Source: Streptococcus vicugnae
GTDB taxonomy: Bacteria > Bacillota > Bacilli > Lactobacillales > Streptococcaceae
Length of the DNA: 64,000 nt
Direction of reading: 5' to 3'
NCBI RefSeq assembly: GCF_016461705.1
Contig: NZ_JAEMHW010000001.1
Coordinates: 310,001-374,000 of the forward strand
Every line of letters starts with the position of its first letter. The stretch's first letter is position 1. Shown piece after piece: positions 39,914 through 49,809 of this stretch. The notes beneath the pieces are model-generated. The model was given only the letters and a program-made list of their open reading frames with translations, had not been told where the DNA came from and ran no database searches. The position numbers were made by a program, and so were the translations under genes.

Positions 39914-40142
39914 TTACTTCGACCCAATCAGTAGCTAGGACATCGCAAGGTGTTGGTGACCACATTGAAAAACCTTCGCCCTCACCTGACACATTGATAA
40001 GGAAGTATGGTGTCACTGGAAGTGCCACACCATTTTGCTCGATACTGTCAAAAAGCTGAACGTAATTTTCAGCACCACCCCAACCAGTACGTACATATTT
40101 TTTCCTAGCCTTCAAACCAGGCAAAATTTCTTCAAAAGTCAT
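39906..40142 (-). CDS. DUF2829 (Tad2-like) protein
   Basis: 78 residues. It begins MTFEEILPGLKARKKYVRTGWGG and has VTPYFLIN and MWSPTPCDVLATDWVEV, the hallmarks of DUF2829. Phage members of this family (Tad2, Thoeris anti-defence 2) bind and sequester the cyclic ADP-ribose signals of Thoeris immunity. Here the gene is chromosomal, with no phage genes nearby, and is translationally coupled to an SDR gene. Its role in the cell is unknown, and Tad2 activity is not implied by homology alone. RBS GGAGAG. Confidence 0.85.
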   Translation of the reverse strand: MTFEEILPGLKARKKYVRTGWGGAENYVQLFDSIEQNGVALPVTPYFLINVSGEGEGFSMWSPTPCDVLATDWVEVND

Positions 40143-40179
40143 TTTTTCTCTCCTTGATTGTTAATACCACTAGTATACC

Positions 40180-40204
40180 AAAAAACGGGCCCTAAGGCTC
40201 GTTT
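40180..40204 (-). terminator. Terminator after the FemAB-family gene
   Basis: AACG-A-GCC / GGC-C-CGTT stem with one mismatch and a TTAG loop, followed on the minus strand by TTTT. Confidence 0.7.
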
Positions 40205-40206
40205 GG

Positions 40207-41439
40207 TTATCGTCTTAAAATTTTCTTAGCAATTGCAATGATTTTATGCAGCATTGGTCGTGGATAGTAGCGGAAAGTTCCCATTTTGCGGACAATGTAA
40301 CCATTGAAGTTTTGTTTGAAACGTAACACACCGTCACTACCATCAAAAATTCCTTGAATACCAAGGAAAGTATAGAAATTAATTCCTCGTTTCAAAGCTT
40401 CTGTCATCACGTGTTCTTGAAGTGCAACAGGAGCATAGAATTTGTTAAATTCAGTATATGAACCACTAAAAAGATAAACAGCTTCTTGCGGTGTGTAGAC
40501 AAAGAGGCTACCTGCTAACACGACATCCTCTGAACCGTGTTTTTCAATCAAGGCTTTGGCTTCTTTTAGACGAACATCAAATGTCGCAATTTGCTTATCC
40601 AATTGTGCCTTTTGTTTGTTGACTTTGGCTGAGTTGACACCTTCAGCGATTTTTTGATTTAAAACAGCTAATTCAGCAGCAATCTTATCATAGCTGTCCT
40701 GAAGATTTTTAAGATAATCTTGGAAATTAAGTGTTGCAATCATGAATTCACAATTCTCACCAAAACTATCGTAAAAAACTTCATAATAATCTAAAGGTTT
40801 ATCCGTGTATTCGCGTCTAGCCGATGTTGATGCGGTAATGGCTTTAAAAATATGAAGCTCATCACGTTTCAAACGTCGCACTTTAATACCAAATGAATTG
40901 GTTTTATTGACTAGCGGACGACCTTTTTTACTAAAGGATTTTTTCAAAGTCTCCGGTGCTAGTCCTGTCAAGTCCTTCACATAATGCCAATCGGGCTCAC
41001 CACCAGGATAACCTGTTTGAAGCCCATCAAAATGATAACCAAGCTCAGTTAGACAAGTAATTAATTCTGGTCTTTCATCATCATTTGGCTTTCCATGACT
41101 ATCAAAACTTTGATAAGTATCATAAGGTTTAACGATAAGTTCAAAAGCACCATTTACCTTGGCATAAGCCTTTAATTCTCTATAAAACTCTGAAAGATAA
41201 GCGGTGTCTGTTGAAGCTGGTCCAGAATTAATTTCCATATGAAGCCCACCGGTCATTGGCATGCTATACAAAACACCTGCTACTTGAATGGCTCCATCAG
41301 CTTCTAAACCTAAAAAAGTAATATCAAAGCCACGCTTTTCAAGCAAATCAGCCATTTCGACTGATTGCATGAAAGAACGTTCTTTAAATGAGAGTGTGAT
41401 TTGTTGATAATCATCTCTCGATAATATTTTTAACGTCAT
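40207..41439 (-). CDS. Peptidoglycan interpeptide bridge ligase, FemAB/MurMN family
   Basis: 410 residues with the FemX/FemAB two-GNAT fold and a long coiled-coil arm (about residues 240-310, from NLQDSYDKIAAEL to LKEAKALIEKHG) that binds tRNA. Markers are MQSVEMADLLEKRG near the start and GSYTEFNKFYAPVALQEHVMTEA with NFYTFLGIQG in the second domain. Such enzymes add Ala or Ser from charged tRNA to the lipid II lysine. MurM- or MurN-type specificity cannot be told. Confidence 0.92.
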   Translation of the reverse strand: MTLKILSRDDYQQITLSFKERSFMQSVEMADLLEKRGFDITFLGLEADGAIQVAGVLYSMPMTGGLHMEINSGPASTDTAYLSEFYRELKAYAKVNGAFELIVKPYDTYQSFDSHGKPNDDERPELITCLTELGYHFDGLQTGYPGGEPDWHYVKDLTGLAPETLKKSFSKKGRPLVNKTNSFGIKVRRLKRDELHIFKAITASTSARREYTDKPLDYYEVFYDSFGENCEFMIATLNFQDYLKNLQDSYDKIAAELAVLNQKIAEGVNSAKVNKQKAQLDKQIATFDVRLKEAKALIEKHGSEDVVLAGSLFVYTPQEAVYLFSGSYTEFNKFYAPVALQEHVMTEALKRGINFYTFLGIQGIFDGSDGVLRFKQNFNGYIVRKMGTFRYYPRPMLHKIIAIAKKILRR

Positions 41440-41574
41440 TTTATTAAATCTCGATTCTAAAAAATTCTATTTTTTACGCTCCAAAAATATCAAATAAAAC
41501 TTAATTGAAAATTAATGATTTATTCTCAGAATTTCCATTATCTTTTCAATTTTCCTTTCATTTAAGAGCAACAT

Positions 41575-41625
41575 AAATACCCAGTATCTACAAACTAAAT
41601 TAGTCTTAGATACTGAGTATTTTTA
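41575..41625 (-). terminator. Terminator after metG
   Basis: Fifteen-base stem, AATACTCAGTATCTA on the minus strand pairing with TAGATACTGGGTATT, with a long loop and a modest T tail (TTATGTT). Confidence 0.6.
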
Positions 41626-41644
41626 TTATCTATGCTGACAACAA

Positions 41645-43645
41645 TTAACCGATTTGGCTACCGTTTGGTACGCTTGGATCAACTGTTAAGACAGTTAAGT
41701 TTCCATCATGTTCAGCTGAAAGAATCATACCTTGGCTGACAAGTCCCATCATTTTACGTGGTTTCAAGTTTGCAACGATTTGCAATTTTTTACCAACTAA
41801 TTCTTGTTCATTTGGATAGAATTTCGCAATTCCTGAAAGGATTTGACGATCTTCTCCGTCACCAGCATCAAGACGGAATTTAAGAAGTTTTTCAGAACCT
41901 TCAACTTTAGAAACTTCTTTGACTTCAGCAACACGAATTTCAACTTTGTCAAAGTCATCAAATTTGATAGCTTTCTTTTCGTTTTTAAGTTCTACTTCAG
42001 TTGGATCCCATTCTTTTTCTTCTGCAACGACTGCGCCAGCGCCCATGTTAGCTTTGATGTAATCAATTTCAGCTTCCATATCAAGACGTGGGAAGATTGG
42101 TGTTCCTTTGGCAACAACTTTAACACCTTCTGGGAAACCAGCTAATGTAAGATTTTCAAGGTCGAAGTTATTTCCAAGACCAAGTTGTTCCATGATTGCA
42201 TTTGATGTTGTCATCATAAATGGTTGAATAAGGTGAGCTACCACACGAAGGCTAGCTGCCAAGTGAGCCATTACTGCTGCCAATTCATCACGTTTCGCTT
42301 CATCTTTAGCAAGCACCCAAGGAGCTGTTTCATCGATGTATTTGTTTGTACGTGAAATAATGCTCCATACAGCATCAAGGGCGCGTGGATAGTCAACAGC
42401 GTTCATTTGTTTATGATATTCAGCGATTTTTTCTGCTACAAGCGCAGCTAAATCAGCATCAAATTCTGTGACGTTTTCAACGTAAGCTGGAACATCACCA
42501 CCAAAGTATTTATTAATCATGGCAACTGTACGGTTAAGAAGGTTACCAAGGTCATTTGCTAATTCGTAGTTAATACGTCCAACATAATCTTCCGGTGTAA
42601 ATGTTCCATCAGAACCAACAGGAAGTGAACGCATGAGGTAATAACGAAGTGGATCAAGACCAAAACGTTCTACCAACATTTCTGGGTAAACCACATTACC
42701 TTTAGATTTAGACATTTTACCGTCTTTCATGACAAACCAACCGTGGGCAATCAAGCGTTCAGGTAATTTCAAGTCTAACATCATCAACATAATTGGCCAG
42801 TAAATTGAGTGGAAACGAAGGATATCTTTACCAACCATGTGGAAGACTGTTCCACTCCAGAATTTATCAAAGTTTGCGTGGTCTTCTTGACCATAACCAA
42901 GAGCTGTTGCATAGTTAAGAAGAGCATCAATCCATACGTAAACAACGTGTTTAGGATTTGAAGGGACTTTAACACCCCATGTAAATGATGTACGGCTGAC
43001 AGCCAAATCTTCAAGACCTGGTTCGATGAAGTTTTTAATGATTTCGTTCATACGACCATCAGGTTGAATGAAGTCTGGGTGTGCGTGGAAGAATTCTACC
43101 AAGCGATCAGCGTATTTTCCAAGACGTAGGAAGTAAGATTCTTCAGAAACCCATTCAACTTCGTGTCCAGAAGGAGCAATACCACCGATGACTTTACCAT
43201 TTTCATCACGGAAAACTTCTTCCAATTGGCTTTCTGTAAAGAATTCTTCATCTGAAACTGAGTACCAACCAGAATACTCACCTAAATAAATATCATCTTG
43301 TGCCAACAATTTTTCAAAAACTTCGGCAACAACTTTTTCGTGGTAATCATCAGTTGTACGGATGAATTTATCATATGAGATATCAAGCATTTTCCAAAGT
43401 TTTTTAACATCAGCAGCCATACCATCAACGTAAGCTTGTGGTGTGATACCTGCTTCTTCAGCTTTTTGTTGGATTTTTTGACCATGTTCGTCAAGCCCTG
43501 TCAAATAAAAAACATCATAGTTCATCATACGTTTGTAACGTGCTAAAACGTCACAAGCGATTGTTGTATAAGCTGAACCAATGTGAAGCTTACCTGATGG
43601 GTAGTAAATTGGTGTTGTAATGTAAAATGGTTGTTTACTAATCAT
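41645..43645 (-). CDS. metG: Methionyl-tRNA synthetase
   Basis: 666 residues, class I synthetase. The HIGH-type motif is HIGS (near residues 19-22) and the KMSKSKGN loop is at about 300-307. The C-terminal tRNA-binding OB domain ([20 protein letters not shown]) gives the dimeric long form. The zinc finger cysteines of the E. coli type are not visible. The start at 43645 has AAAGGAAAG upstream. Confidence 0.97.
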   Translation of the reverse strand: MISKQPFYITTPIYYPSGKLHIGSAYTTIACDVLARYKRMMNYDVFYLTGLDEHGQKIQQKAEEAGITPQAYVDGMAADVKKLWKMLDISYDKFIRTTDDYHEKVVAEVFEKLLAQDDIYLGEYSGWYSVSDEEFFTESQLEEVFRDENGKVIGGIAPSGHEVEWVSEESYFLRLGKYADRLVEFFHAHPDFIQPDGRMNEIIKNFIEPGLEDLAVSRTSFTWGVKVPSNPKHVVYVWIDALLNYATALGYGQEDHANFDKFWSGTVFHMVGKDILRFHSIYWPIMLMMLDLKLPERLIAHGWFVMKDGKMSKSKGNVVYPEMLVERFGLDPLRYYLMRSLPVGSDGTFTPEDYVGRINYELANDLGNLLNRTVAMINKYFGGDVPAYVENVTEFDADLAALVAEKIAEYHKQMNAVDYPRALDAVWSIISRTNKYIDETAPWVLAKDEAKRDELAAVMAHLAASLRVVAHLIQPFMMTTSNAIMEQLGLGNNFDLENLTLAGFPEGVKVVAKGTPIFPRLDMEAEIDYIKANMGAGAVVAEEKEWDPTEVELKNEKKAIKFDDFDKVEIRVAEVKEVSKVEGSEKLLKFRLDAGDGEDRQILSGIAKFYPNEQELVGKKLQIVANLKPRKMMGLVSQGMILSAEHDGNLTVLTVDPSVPNGSQIG

Positions 43646-43749
43646 TTTCTTTCCTTTCAAATAGGAGCTAATGAAACTCCCTTATTGATAACACCTAATT
43701 ATAACATAAATTTATAACTGATTATAGGTTAAATGATGAATCACACGAG

Positions 43750-43774
43750 AAAAAGCTGAGAATTTCATCTCAGC
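43750..43774 (-). terminator. Terminator after the 553-residue membrane protein gene
   Basis: GCTGAGA / TCTCAGC stem with six-base loop, followed on the minus strand by TTTTT. Confidence 0.85.
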
Positions 43775-43783
43775 CTTTATCTC

Positions 43784-45445
43784 TTATTTTTCATTAGTAA
43801 TCTCAAACTTAGTTAAGAAATTATCATCTTGCAACTCACCTTTGAAGTGATCACCAATACTAAGAAAAGGCAATTGGTCTGTGGTATCAGTTGTTGCCTT
43901 AACTTTATAAATCTCTCCTGATGAAGAAATGTAATAAACCGTTGAGCCAGAAATCATTTGGCTAGCCAATTTATCAACAACACCTGTAATTTCCTTCACT
44001 TTTTTATCTGCCTTGCCAGAAGTACTTGCAACACCAGAAAGAGCTGACGTATCAGAATCTGTGAACTTAGCAATCAAGGTCTCAATATCATTATCAACCG
44101 TTACTTGTTGATAATCCTCAGCATCAACAATGGCATAAGATTTGACCAAACCAGCAGCATCTTTAAGAGATATTAAATAGTAAGCTTTGCCATCTAATTT
44201 AACTAAAGTTGGAGCTGTCGCTTCATAGTGTTTTTCTTGAACTTCTCCTTCAGCTGATTCTTGTGCAGCTGATTCAGTGGCTGAAGCTAATTTATAATTG
44301 GTCACTTCACGTGTTCTCATATTGACTAGAATAAAGCCAAGATTTGAAGAATCCGCAGTCGCTGACGTAATACCTGTATAAAGATAGATGTCAGAACCAA
44401 TAGAAATATAGTTATAAATATCCGTTGTCTTTTTCACGCCTGTTTGGCTAAAGACTGTATTCCAAAAACCTTTTTGATAAGTGTAATAGTCATCAACACG
44501 ACTAATCACATTATCAGCAGAGAAGACACGATCAACCCAATCAGGGATATCTTTGAGGTCATAACGTTTGGTTTCACCAGTCACTGCATTAAGTAAAATA
44601 GCACCTGTTGGGTCGTTTGAACTCAACACAAACTTAGGTTTGTAAGTCGTTGCGACGTAGTAAGGATTCCCTTTATCATCTACTTCAAAAGATGGATCTC
44701 CAAAAATCACCGTTGGGTATTTCAAACGCAAATAGCGAAGGGTATCGCTAAAGAAATATTCAGAATCAGAATATTTCATGCCTTTATCAAGCTTGACTAA
44801 TTCTGCTTTTCCTGTTGTCTGATTAACCTTGACGTAATAGCCGATTCCTTCTTTATGGTTGGTAAACCATTTCCAGAATGATTTGTATTCTAGAGGTGAG
44901 ACGCGGTAAGGTTGCTCACCAATTGTCACCTGACGATAATCATCTGAAATACCAAATTGTGAGACTTTATCAATGGTTCCAAGATAAGTATCACCAATTT
45001 TCTTAGCTGATGAACGGTCCAATAAAGCCAAATGAGAAATATTAGTTTCAGGGAAATCAGACGTAAAATCAGCTTCTTTTACTTTAATCACATTGGCATA
45101 ACTTTTAGCTCTAAACAAACGTGAGTTAAAGAAAGACGAAACGCTTAATAATAGAACAATCCCCACAATGACAGCACCGATAAGTGACAAGGTTTTACCG
45201 TATTTTGGTGTTGGGGTAGAGACGACTTTGCGCACACGACTACCTGGAATTTTAAAAGTTCTATGTTGAACATTTCCAGCTAATGAAAGAATTAAAATTT
45301 CTCCAAAAGCCAACAATAAACCTCCCAAAACAAAGAACCAAAAAGCACTACTAAATAGATTTAATGGTGGTAAAAAAATCCAATAGCCAATCAACATAAC
45401 GATAAACCATAGTGCCATTAGCAAAGATGATACCGTCTTTTTCAT
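43784..45445 (-). CDS. Membrane protein of unknown function
   Basis: 553 residues. Three hydrophobic segments sit near the N-terminus (about residues 3-22, 27-50, 90-110). The rest is a large, probably extracytoplasmic domain, rich in beta-strand-like sequence. I do not recognise the family. Segments such as YVKVNQTTGKAELVKL and GAILLNAVTGETKRYDL suggest short repeated beta modules. The start at 45445 is chosen for an AGGAG at eight bases. An earlier ATG lies too close to it. Confidence 0.75.
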   Translation of the reverse strand: MKKTVSSLLMALWFIVMLIGYWIFLPPLNLFSSAFWFFVLGGLLLAFGEILILSLAGNVQHRTFKIPGSRVRKVVSTPTPKYGKTLSLIGAVIVGIVLLLSVSSFFNSRLFRAKSYANVIKVKEADFTSDFPETNISHLALLDRSSAKKIGDTYLGTIDKVSQFGISDDYRQVTIGEQPYRVSPLEYKSFWKWFTNHKEGIGYYVKVNQTTGKAELVKLDKGMKYSDSEYFFSDTLRYLRLKYPTVIFGDPSFEVDDKGNPYYVATTYKPKFVLSSNDPTGAILLNAVTGETKRYDLKDIPDWVDRVFSADNVISRVDDYYTYQKGFWNTVFSQTGVKKTTDIYNYISIGSDIYLYTGITSATADSSNLGFILVNMRTREVTNYKLASATESAAQESAEGEVQEKHYEATAPTLVKLDGKAYYLISLKDAAGLVKSYAIVDAEDYQQVTVDNDIETLIAKFTDSDTSALSGVASTSGKADKKVKEITGVVDKLASQMISGSTVYYISSSGEIYKVKATTDTTDQLPFLSIGDHFKGELQDDNFLTKFEITNEK

Positions 45446-45511
45446 TATCATATCTCCTTTATTTTTTTGTATTATCATTATAACACAGTTTGCTCAAGAC
45501 ATTAATACATC

Positions 45512-45533
45512 AAAAGCACCCATACTGAGTGCC
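45512..45533 (-). terminator. Terminator after the SdpI-like gene
   Basis: GCACTC / GGGTGC stem on the minus strand (one G-U pair) with a five-base loop, then TTTT. Confidence 0.6.
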
Positions 45534-45540
45534 TTAATCA

Positions 45541-46170
45541 TTATTTTAATTTTCGGCTGAGAGAAAATGAATACAAAATCGGTAATACAATCATAACCAC
45601 CAAAGAAATTCCCAAAACATAAGGTAGAGCAAATTTAACAAAACTATCCAGAAAGACAATAACACCACCTAAAACCCAAATTTTTCCAGCCAAACGATGT
45701 GTTTTAAACCAATTACGGTCATCAGAAAGCGTCCATGGAAGACGAATACCAATGGTATAATTGCGTTTTGTTTTAGGAAGATAATTACCAATCACAATAA
45801 AGAGCATCCCTAAAAATGCAGTTACTAAAGTTGGTGAACTTTTCACAACACCAAGAGCATTAGCATAAATCGATAATTGGACAATTAAACTAAGACAAGG
45901 AATAATCCACGCATAGAGCTTTCTCATTTTAGCTGGAACCGTTACTTTCACAGACACCCTTTCAAGTGAGGCTAAAGCGATGATTTGAAAAAGCACAAAT
46001 AAAATTGGGAAAGCAACAAGGGTAAAAAGCTTGCTACTATAGCCATCAGCTTGCCCATCAATTCCAAAATGAGTTGGTATTTGCTCTGGCAAAGCTTTCC
46101 AGAAAAATGCCCCAATCAAAGCTGGCAAAACAATCACAAAACTTGTTAATATAAGTTGTTTTTTATTCAT
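45541..46170 (-). CDS. SdpI/DUF1648 family membrane protein
   Basis: 209 residues, six predicted membrane helices. The N-terminus has LPEQIPTHFGIDGQADGYSSK, the DUF1648/SdpI signature, and the C-terminal half has GIRLPWTLSDDRNWFKTHRLAGKIW, the SdpI core. In Bacillus SdpI confers immunity to the SdpC killing factor. The start at 46170 has AGGAG six bases upstream and overlaps the regulator stop (ATGAATAA). No sdpC-like toxin gene is in the window. Confidence 0.9.
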   Translation of the reverse strand: MNKKQLILTSFVIVLPALIGAFFWKALPEQIPTHFGIDGQADGYSSKLFTLVAFPILFVLFQIIALASLERVSVKVTVPAKMRKLYAWIIPCLSLIVQLSIYANALGVVKSSPTLVTAFLGMLFIVIGNYLPKTKRNYTIGIRLPWTLSDDRNWFKTHRLAGKIWVLGGVIVFLDSFVKFALPYVLGISLVVMIVLPILYSFSLSRKLK

Positions 46171-46444
46171 TTTCATCTCCTGATCTCTCCTTTAAATCCG
46201 CAAACCAAGTCATAATATCTTCTAAAACAGAAGTACACAGCTCATAGTAAATAAAATTCTTTTCACGCCTTTCAATAACCAATCCAGCCTTTTTTAGAAC
46301 GTTAAGATGATGCGAAATAGTTGCCCCAGCAAGATCGAAATGACTGGCAATTTCACCAGCTGTCAAAGATTTTTCCTTTAATAAGGTCAAAATCTCTCGT
46401 CGAATCGGATGAGATAAAGCTTTGAAAGTTTCCGCAAATCCCAT
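46163..46444 (-). CDS. ArsR-family repressor, SdpR-like
   Basis: 93 residues. Winged helix: FKALSHPIRREILTLL, then GEIASHFDLAGATISHHLNVLKKAGLV with recognition helix (about residues 36-50). No metal-binding cysteine motif is visible. In Bacillus the sdpRI pair encodes a repressor and an immunity receptor that traps it. Here the two overlap by eight bases, as there. Start at 46444 with AAGGAG upstream. Confidence 0.9.
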   Translation of the reverse strand: MGFAETFKALSHPIRREILTLLKEKSLTAGEIASHFDLAGATISHHLNVLKKAGLVIERREKNFIYYELCTSVLEDIMTWFADLKERSGDENE

Positions 46445-46645
46445 ATCTACTCCTTTCAAGCTTCATTATAGTATTTAAACATTTTTCTAAATAGATTGTA
46501 ACACTTTTTTGGATAATCCCTAATAAAAGCCACTTTAAAGCATAAAAATCGCAGGTAGACACATTTTTTGATAAAATAGATGATAACGATTAGAATTTTA
46601 GAAAGAAGCGACTCCTGATTTTAGCTAGGAGTCTGGTAGCTCATT

Positions 46646-47473
46646 ATGAAACTTATTTCATGGAATATTGATTCTCTTAACGCTGCACTCACTAGTGATT
46701 CTGCACGCGCCATTCTCTCACGTGACGTCATCGATACATTGGTAGCTGAAAATGCCGATATCATCGCTATCCAAGAAACAAAATTATCAGCTAAAGGACC
46801 TACGAAAAAACATTTACAAATCCTTCAAGAGTATTTCCCAGATTACGAAGTCTCTTGGCGTTCATCTGTCGAACCAGCTAGGAAAGGCTATGCCGGAACA
46901 ATGTTCCTTTACAAAAATAACCTGACACCAAGCATTTCATTTCCTGAAATCGGTGCTCCGGATACCATGGACAGTGAAGGGCGCATCATCACCCTTGAAT
47001 TTGATAATTTCTACGTCACGCAAGTCTACACTCCAAATGCTGGAGACGGTTTAAAACGCTTAGCTGAACGACAAATTTGGGATGAAAAATACGCTGATTA
47101 CTTAGCAGAACTCGACCAAACAAAACCTGTCTTAGCAACTGGTGATTACAACGTTGCTCACAACGAGATTGACCTTGCCAATCCAAATTCAAACCGTCGC
47201 TCTGCTGGATTCACCGATGAAGAGCGTGCTGGTTTCACCAACTTATTAGCCAAAGGTTTCACAGATACCTTTCGCTTTATTCATGGTGACATTCCAAATG
47301 TCTATAGCTGGTGGGCACAACGTAGCAAGACAAGTAAAATCAATAATACTGGCTGGCGCATTGACTACTGGCTCACTTCAAATCGCATTGCTGATAAAGT
47401 TACAAAATCTGAAATGATTGATTCCGGTACACGCCAAGACCACACACCAATTCTTTTAGAAATTGATTTATAG
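46646..47473 (+). CDS. exoA: Exodeoxyribonuclease III / AP endonuclease
   Basis: 275 residues of the Xth family: SWNIDSLNAAL with the metal-binding Asn, QETK with catalytic Glu (residue about 44), YTPNAG, the GDYNVAHNEIDL aspartate/asparagine and C-terminal DHTPILLEI with catalytic His. It incises AP sites and removes 3' blocks in base excision repair. It is divergent from the sdpRI pair. Confidence 0.96.
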   Translation: MKLISWNIDSLNAALTSDSARAILSRDVIDTLVAENADIIAIQETKLSAKGPTKKHLQILQEYFPDYEVSWRSSVEPARKGYAGTMFLYKNNLTPSISFPEIGAPDTMDSEGRIITLEFDNFYVTQVYTPNAGDGLKRLAERQIWDEKYADYLAELDQTKPVLATGDYNVAHNEIDLANPNSNRRSAGFTDEERAGFTNLLAKGFTDTFRFIHGDIPNVYSWWAQRSKTSKINNTGWRIDYWLTSNRIADKVTKSEMIDSGTRQDHTPILLEIDL

Positions 47474-47474
47474 A

Positions 47475-47516
47475 AAAAAGTCATCTAAGTTTCAATTAAG
47501 CTTAGATGACTTTTTC
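47475..47516. terminator. Bidirectional terminator between exoA and the ABC permease
   Basis: Fifteen-base perfect stem AAAAAGTCATCTAAG / CTTAGATGACTTTTT with an eleven-base loop. It ends the AvrD operon on the minus strand and exoA on the plus strand. Confidence 0.93.
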
Positions 47517-47517
47517 A

Positions 47518-49788
47518 TTATTCAACTCCCTTTAGAGCTTCAACCATGTTAATAGTTTTAATTTTATGACTGATAATAAGTGTTGTAACAGCTGATGTCA
47601 ACCATACCAAGACACTTGCGATTAGCAGCACTTGCCAAGTCACATAAGCTGTGTATTCAATACGAATAGTTGAAAATGTCGCTACATACCTCCTTAAGAA
47701 CCAGATTCCCATTGGAATTCCCAATAACCAACCAATCGAAGTCGTCATCAAGTTTTCAATCATGGTAATCAATTGCAAATTTTTCTTAGAAAAACCAAGT
47801 ACTTGCAAAGTAGCATAATCACGCATACGTTCAACAAAATTTAAAGAACCTAAATTGTAAAGGACAACAATGACAAGCAACAAAGCAAAGCCAATAATCA
47901 TCAAAAAGACACTCATCAAACTATTTACAAAATCATAAGCATTCTTTTCTTGATCTGATTTATTAATGACCGATAGAATATTAGCATCATTTTTGATATC
48001 TGCTTTTGAGACTTCTTGGCCAACTAGCATTGTCTGTGGAGCAAATCTTCCACCAGCTTCTTCAAAGCTTTCTGATCTGATATAAGCACCTTGGTTTGTC
48101 TCACTAGTCACAATTCCCTTCACTTTAAATGAATAAGATTTACCATCTTGATATGGTTTTACTTCTAAGGTATCTCCTTTTTTAATGCCTGCTAGTTCAG
48201 CAAAGCGATTTGTCACATAAATGCCACCTTTTCCAATCGATTTATCATCTGCTGTTTTCGCATTGACATAATCACCATCGCTGACAATAATCAAGAGACG
48301 ATTATAACCATCATCTTTTGAAAAATGCGCTTGACTAATTTGAACCCCTTGGCCTTTATATGTTTTTTCAGCCAGATTATAGTTAGCTACGGTTAGACGC
48401 TTAGCGTATGAAAAGTCATTGTTATAAGCTTTGTCCACCAAATGATTCATTGAAATCGGCATACCAACACCAGCAATGAGCAACATCATACTTCCAGCCA
48501 CTCCGACAATTCCCATGAGCACCCTCACCCTGTTAATGAAAGCGTCACGTATTGCCCACTTAGTCTCATCAGAAATTCGACGCCATAATGCAGGCATTTT
48601 CTCAAGAAAAACATGATGAACTTTCTTAGTCTTTCCACGTAAGAAAATAGCTGGTAATCCCTTAATGACTTGACGCGAAGCTAAATAAGCTGACAACGTA
48701 CAAATAAAAATAACAAGGAAAATAACAGCTAAAGCAGACCAAGAATAGGCAATTTGCCAATGTGGCAAAGTAAACATAGTCTTTTGTGTTTCAAGAACAA
48801 AAAGTGACATCAAAGGAGATACTGCTGCGCCGACCAAAGCACCAAAGCTCCCCACTAATAAGCCAAATGAAATATAATGCCAAGTGATTTGTCCGTTGGA
48901 GTAGCCCAAAGCCTTAATGACTGCAATTTCTTTGGTTTGACTCTCAATAAGACGTCGAATAGTAGTAAACATAGCAAGAACGGCAAGAAGAATAAAAATA
49001 AACGAAAACAGATACGATAAATTGCGAATTTGTCCGACACGTCCTGTCGCCTCAGACACCTCTGTTAATGTTTCCTGATTATAATAAGATAACAGATGCT
49101 CTCCTAAAATCTCCTCAAGATCATCTCTGATATCATCTTCTTTAGCATAAATCTCAAGAGCATTATAGCCTTTTTGATTGCTAGTGACTTTTGCCAAAGC
49201 TTTTTCTGACACATAACCGTAAGCATAGTTTTTAGAATTTGGCGCTAAATATTCAATGCTTCCCGTAAAATAAATCTTATCAGCCGATTCAACCAAGCCT
49301 TTAATCGGAAATTTAAACGTTCGATTAGCTAAAGAAAGCGTCAGCTCATCACCAAGCTTCAAATGATTTTTGTTAGCAAAATTTGTATCTAACCAAATGC
49401 CTTCTGAGTTATCATCAAATTTTTCCCCTTTATCAACAGTAATAATTTTTTCTGCTAAATCATTAAAGGTATTTAAATTGAGATATTTTTCCGAATCATC
49501 ATCAAAATCAACTTTAGTCAATAAAGTGGTCTTAGCATTAACTTTATCAACAGAAGGTAAAGCTTTAATGTCTTCAATTTGATTTTTGGTAATGGTATCT
49601 GCTTGGAGCCATACCGTTGGCAAATGAGATTTTGAAATAAAATCATCTAAGCTTTTCTCCAAACCATGCCAAGCTCCTTGCAGCCCCACAAAAATTAGCA
49701 CGCTTAATAAGGACATCAAAAACACTGAAAAGAATTGTTGCCAATGACGTCTGATATCCCTTCTGAGTTTTAAATTAAGATATTTCAT
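47518..49788 (-). CDS. ABC transporter permease, FtsX/MacB family
   Basis: About 756 residues. Two FtsX domains are visible (helix clusters near residues 260-390 and 620-745), plus a first helix at about 20-40. Large extracytoplasmic loops lie between them. This is the 2 x (1+3) plan of lipoprotein- or peptide-handling exporters. It lies 18 bp after its ATPase gene and ends the AvrD operon. Start at 49788 is the second of two adjacent ATG, as GGAAG is better spaced for it. Confidence 0.9.
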   Translation of the reverse strand: MKYLNLKLRRDIRRHWQQFFSVFLMSLLSVLIFVGLQGAWHGLEKSLDDFISKSHLPTVWLQADTITKNQIEDIKALPSVDKVNAKTTLLTKVDFDDDSEKYLNLNTFNDLAEKIITVDKGEKFDDNSEGIWLDTNFANKNHLKLGDELTLSLANRTFKFPIKGLVESADKIYFTGSIEYLAPNSKNYAYGYVSEKALAKVTSNQKGYNALEIYAKEDDIRDDLEEILGEHLLSYYNQETLTEVSEATGRVGQIRNLSYLFSFIFILLAVLAMFTTIRRLIESQTKEIAVIKALGYSNGQITWHYISFGLLVGSFGALVGAAVSPLMSLFVLETQKTMFTLPHWQIAYSWSALAVIFLVIFICTLSAYLASRQVIKGLPAIFLRGKTKKVHHVFLEKMPALWRRISDETKWAIRDAFINRVRVLMGIVGVAGSMMLLIAGVGMPISMNHLVDKAYNNDFSYAKRLTVANYNLAEKTYKGQGVQISQAHFSKDDGYNRLLIIVSDGDYVNAKTADDKSIGKGGIYVTNRFAELAGIKKGDTLEVKPYQDGKSYSFKVKGIVTSETNQGAYIRSESFEEAGGRFAPQTMLVGQEVSKADIKNDANILSVINKSDQEKNAYDFVNSLMSVFLMIIGFALLLVIVVLYNLGSLNFVERMRDYATLQVLGFSKKNLQLITMIENLMTTSIGWLLGIPMGIWFLRRYVATFSTIRIEYTAYVTWQVLLIASVLVWLTSAVTTLIISHKIKTINMVEALKGVE

Positions 49789-49809
49789 CATTCTTCCAAT
49801 CTATTCATT

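Noticed and set aside
43646..43783. T-box riboswitch upstream of metG
   Set aside because: The upstream spacer is 138 bp, mostly taken by the terminator of the upstream gene, with no T-box motif (such as TGGNACC) recognised.
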